This document shows positions 14,926-16,727 of a DNA stretch of 16,727 bases, one piece after another. The first letter of the stretch is position 1; each line of letters opens with the position of its first letter. Origin of the DNA: SIG607 sp045533195. Lineage in GTDB: Bacteria; Bacillota; Clostridia; Oscillospirales; Acutalibacteraceae. The position numbers and the translations under genes are program-made. The notes under the pieces are model-generated. The model did no database searches and had not been told where the DNA came from. It saw only the letters and a program-made list of their open reading frames with translations. Location: the NCBI GenBank assembly GCA_045533195.1, contig JAZSHI010000048.1, positions 1 to 16,727 of the forward strand. The letters are read 5' to 3'.

Positions 14926-15644
14926 TAGAACTAAAAAACATCGGCTTTGACGTCTATGAAGACGGTGTAAAAAAATCCATTATCAAAGATATAAGTTTAA
15001 AAATAGACGAGAGATTTGTTGCCCTTACAGGTCCAAACGGCGGCGGTAAATCTACCCTTGCAAAAATTATTGCAGGTATTGTTACCCCTACAAGAGGACA
15101 GATTTTCTTTAACGGTGAGGACATTACAAAGCTTTATATAACCGAACGAGCAAAAAAGGGCATAAGCTTTGCCTTTCAGCAGCCTGTTCGTTTTAAGGGG
15201 ATAACCGTAAAAGACCTTATAAGTATGGCTAAGGGCAAGGATATTTCGGTAAGTGAAGCCTGTGGATATCTTTCTGAGGTTGGACTTTGCGCTAAGGACT
15301 ATATAAACAGAGAGGTAAATGCCAGTCTTTCGGGCGGTGAGCTTAAAAGAATCGAAATTGCCACAGTTATGGCACGTTCTACCGCGCTTTCTATATTCGA
15401 TGAGCCCGAAGCGGGTATTGACCTTTGGAGCTTTAATAATCTTATTAAGGTTTTTGAAAAAATGCACGAAAAAATCGGCGGCAGTATTATGATTATTTCA
15501 CATCAGGAAAGAATACTTGATATTGCCGACAGAGTTATTGTTATTGCCGACGGAAACGTAATTAAAAGCGGAAGCAAGGATGAAATACTTCCCGACCTTC
15601 TTGCCGCCTCTTCTGTTTGCAAAACCTTGACCGAAAAGCTGTAA
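14922..15644 (+). CDS. sufC: SufC-like ABC ATPase (Fe-S cluster assembly)
   Basis: A 240-residue soluble ABC ATPase of the SufC/SmsC type, which in this family binds the SufB/SufD scaffold and uses ATP to drive Fe-S cluster assembly. Motifs are Walker A GPNGGGKSTLAK (about 37-48), Q-loop in FAFQQPVRFKG, the signature LSGGELKRIEIA, Walker B LSIFDEPEAGIDLWS, and the H-loop in IISHQERI. SufC proteins share the DEPxAGxD feature. It is somewhat shorter than the usual 250 residues. It begins within the stop of the transporter gene (ATGA) and is followed after 10 bases by the scaffold gene with an AAGGAGGA ribosome site. Confidence 0.92.
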   Translation: MIELKNIGFDVYEDGVKKSIIKDISLKIDERFVALTGPNGGGKSTLAKIIAGIVTPTRGQIFFNGEDITKLYITERAKKGISFAFQQPVRFKGITVKDLISMAKGKDISVSEACGYLSEVGLCAKDYINREVNASLSGGELKRIEIATVMARSTALSIFDEPEAGIDLWSFNNLIKVFEKMHEKIGGSIMIISHQERILDIADRVIVIADGNVIKSGSKDEILPDLLAASSVCKTLTEKL

Positions 15645-15654
15645 GGAGGAGACT

Positions 15655-16572
15655 ATGGACGCGATACAAAAGAATTTATTAAGCGAAATAGCCGACCTCC
15701 ACGCTGTTCCTGACGGCGCCTATAATATCCGTTCTAACGGCGAAGCAGCAGGCAGACGCTCAACTGAAAATATCGAAATTGTGCCTAAAAAGGATAAACC
15801 CGGTATTGATATTATAATAAAGTCGGGCACAAAAAACGAAAGTGTGCATATTCCCGTAATTATAAGCGAAAGCGGTCTTAAAGACCTTGTTTATAACGAT
15901 TTTTATATCGGTGAGGACAGCGACGTGCTTATTATTGCAGGTTGCGGTATTCATAACGGGGGAGACAAAGATTCTGCGCACGACGGTATTCATTCCTTCC
16001 ACGTTGGCAAAAATGCGCGACTCCGTTATGTTGAAAAGCATTACGGTGTAGGGGACGGTAACGGGGAAAATATTATGAACCCCACCACAGTAATTGAGCT
16101 TGATGAAGGCGCAGTAATGGAGATGGAAACCACTCAGATAAAGGGCATTGATTCCACCATCCGCGATACTTCTGCTGTGCTTGGCGTGGGCGCAAACTTA
16201 ATAGTAAAAGAAAAAATTATGACTCACGGATGCCAAAAGGCTGAAACTAATTTTATAGTTGATTTAAACGGTGAGGACTGCTCTGCCCATCTCGTTTCAA
16301 GGTCTGTTGCAAGAGATAATTCATATCAGGTATTTCGCTCAAAGGTTAACGGCAATACAAAGTGTATGAGCCATACCGAGTGCGATGCCATTATTATGGA
16401 TAATGCAAGTGTCAGCGCTATTCCCGAAGTGACTGCAAACCATATTGATGCCGAGCTTATTCACGAAGCGGCAATAGGAAAAATTGCAGGGGAACAGCTT
16501 ATGAAGCTTATGACCTTAGGCCTTACCGAAAAGGAAGCGGAAGAGCAAATCGTTAACGGATTCCTTAAATAA
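15655..16572 (+). CDS. SufB/SufD-family Fe-S scaffold, short form (SmsB-like)
   Basis: A 305-residue protein of the SufBD family (PF01458-type beta-helix). It is clearly shorter than SufB (about 470) or SufD (about 420) and lacks their N-terminal extension. The C-terminal core keeps the expected residues: a Cys in TECDAIIMD (Cys243, at the place of the essential SufB Cys), His270 in LIHEAAIGKI, and the closing LGLTEKEAEEQIVNGF. Together with the upstream ATPase and no sufS, sufU or second sufB/D gene nearby, this matches the two-gene SUF-like minimal system (SMS: SmsC plus SmsB) known from archaea and some anaerobes. It would act as a homodimeric scaffold. The sulfur donor is not encoded here. 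Confidence 0.88.
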   Translation: MDAIQKNLLSEIADLHAVPDGAYNIRSNGEAAGRRSTENIEIVPKKDKPGIDIIIKSGTKNESVHIPVIISESGLKDLVYNDFYIGEDSDVLIIAGCGIHNGGDKDSAHDGIHSFHVGKNARLRYVEKHYGVGDGNGENIMNPTTVIELDEGAVMEMETTQIKGIDSTIRDTSAVLGVGANLIVKEKIMTHGCQKAETNFIVDLNGEDCSAHLVSRSVARDNSYQVFRSKVNGNTKCMSHTECDAIIMDNASVSAIPEVTANHIDAELIHEAAIGKIAGEQLMKLMTLGLTEKEAEEQIVNGFLK

Positions 16573-16642
16573 AATAAAGGGGCTGCAAAAAAGCTCAATG
16601 CCCTTAAACACGCATAAAATAAACCAAATAAATAAAAAAGAG

Positions 16643-16684
16643 TGCGGAAGAAGTAAAAAATTCAAACTTCTTCCGCATTTTTTT
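16643..16684. terminator. Strong terminator at the end of the glyS-SUF unit
   Basis: TGCGGAAGAAGT (16643-16654) and ACTTCTTCCGCA (16666-16677) form a perfect 12-bp stem, followed by seven T. Beyond the stem, TAAACCAAA (16620-16628) and TTTGGTTTA (16682-16690) also match perfectly, so the symmetry extends over about 70 bases. It would also serve a convergent gene past the window edge. Confidence 0.92.
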
Positions 16685-16727
16685 GGTTTATGCAATCTAA
16701 TTAGATATGTATATTAATGATTTATCA

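Noticed and set aside
14997..15467. A 156-codon minus-strand open frame
   Set aside because: It is antisense to the SufC-like gene, whose ABC motifs are intact, and its translation shows no recognisable domain.

Overview
The window looks like a chromosomal segment of a low-GC, Gram-positive-type anaerobe of class Clostridia, probably a gut-associated Oscillospirales-like lineage. The grounds are the AT-rich intergenic DNA, sigma-A-type promoters with extended -10 boxes, AGGAGG-type ribosome binding sites, an LTA-synthase-family enzyme, a single-chain glycyl-tRNA synthetase, a two-gene minimal SUF system and a pair of small proteins of a type I remember from Ruminococcaceae/Oscillospiraceae. 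The assignment comes from gene content and memory, not from a search.

Left part (1-5430). The window opens inside the 3' end of a 23S rRNA gene. It runs into a terminator with no 5S rRNA gene between them. A strong promoter then drives a GT2 glycosyltransferase and the rhamnose-precursor genes rfbD, rfbB and rfbC, packed with overlapping or near-touching ends; rfbA is absent. A perfect terminator hairpin separates these from a HAD phosphatase gene. Directly after that lies a decayed yjjP-yjjB threonine/serine exporter locus, which carries a frameshift and two internal deletions, the second of which fuses the two genes.

Middle part (5431-11037). A monocistronic LTA-synthase-like gene is followed by an unusual gene-poor stretch (7642-8430). 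This holds a roughly 200-bp cluster of nested inverted repeats. Next comes a long rod-shaped inverted repeat that ends in a strong terminator and looks like an RNA leader or small RNA. It is followed by a tiny cysteine-rich gene whose plausible ATG sits one frame away from the rest at an A-AAA-AAC tract, and by a short palindrome of a type dispersed in related genomes. On the minus strand, a MATE transporter and gpsA form a two-gene operon with an ATGA overlap. Divergent from it is a very short transcription unit encoding a possible Cys-rich peptide.

Right part (11038-16727). Two small minus-strand genes of unknown function are divergent from glyS, and the -35 boxes of the two promoters lie only 7 bp apart. 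GlyS is followed, without a visible terminator, by a Na/Pi cotransporter with a PhoU-like tail, then a SufC-like ATPase (4-bp overlap) and a short SufB/SufD-like scaffold. These four genes may form one operon that ends at a strong hairpin near the window edge. The last two form a minimal Fe-S cluster assembly module of the SMS (SmsCB) type.

The most interesting items are the structured RNA plus terminator ahead of the frame-broken Cys-rich gene, the nested-hairpin element next to it, the exporter pseudogene, and the short Cys-peptide transcript at 10881-11034.
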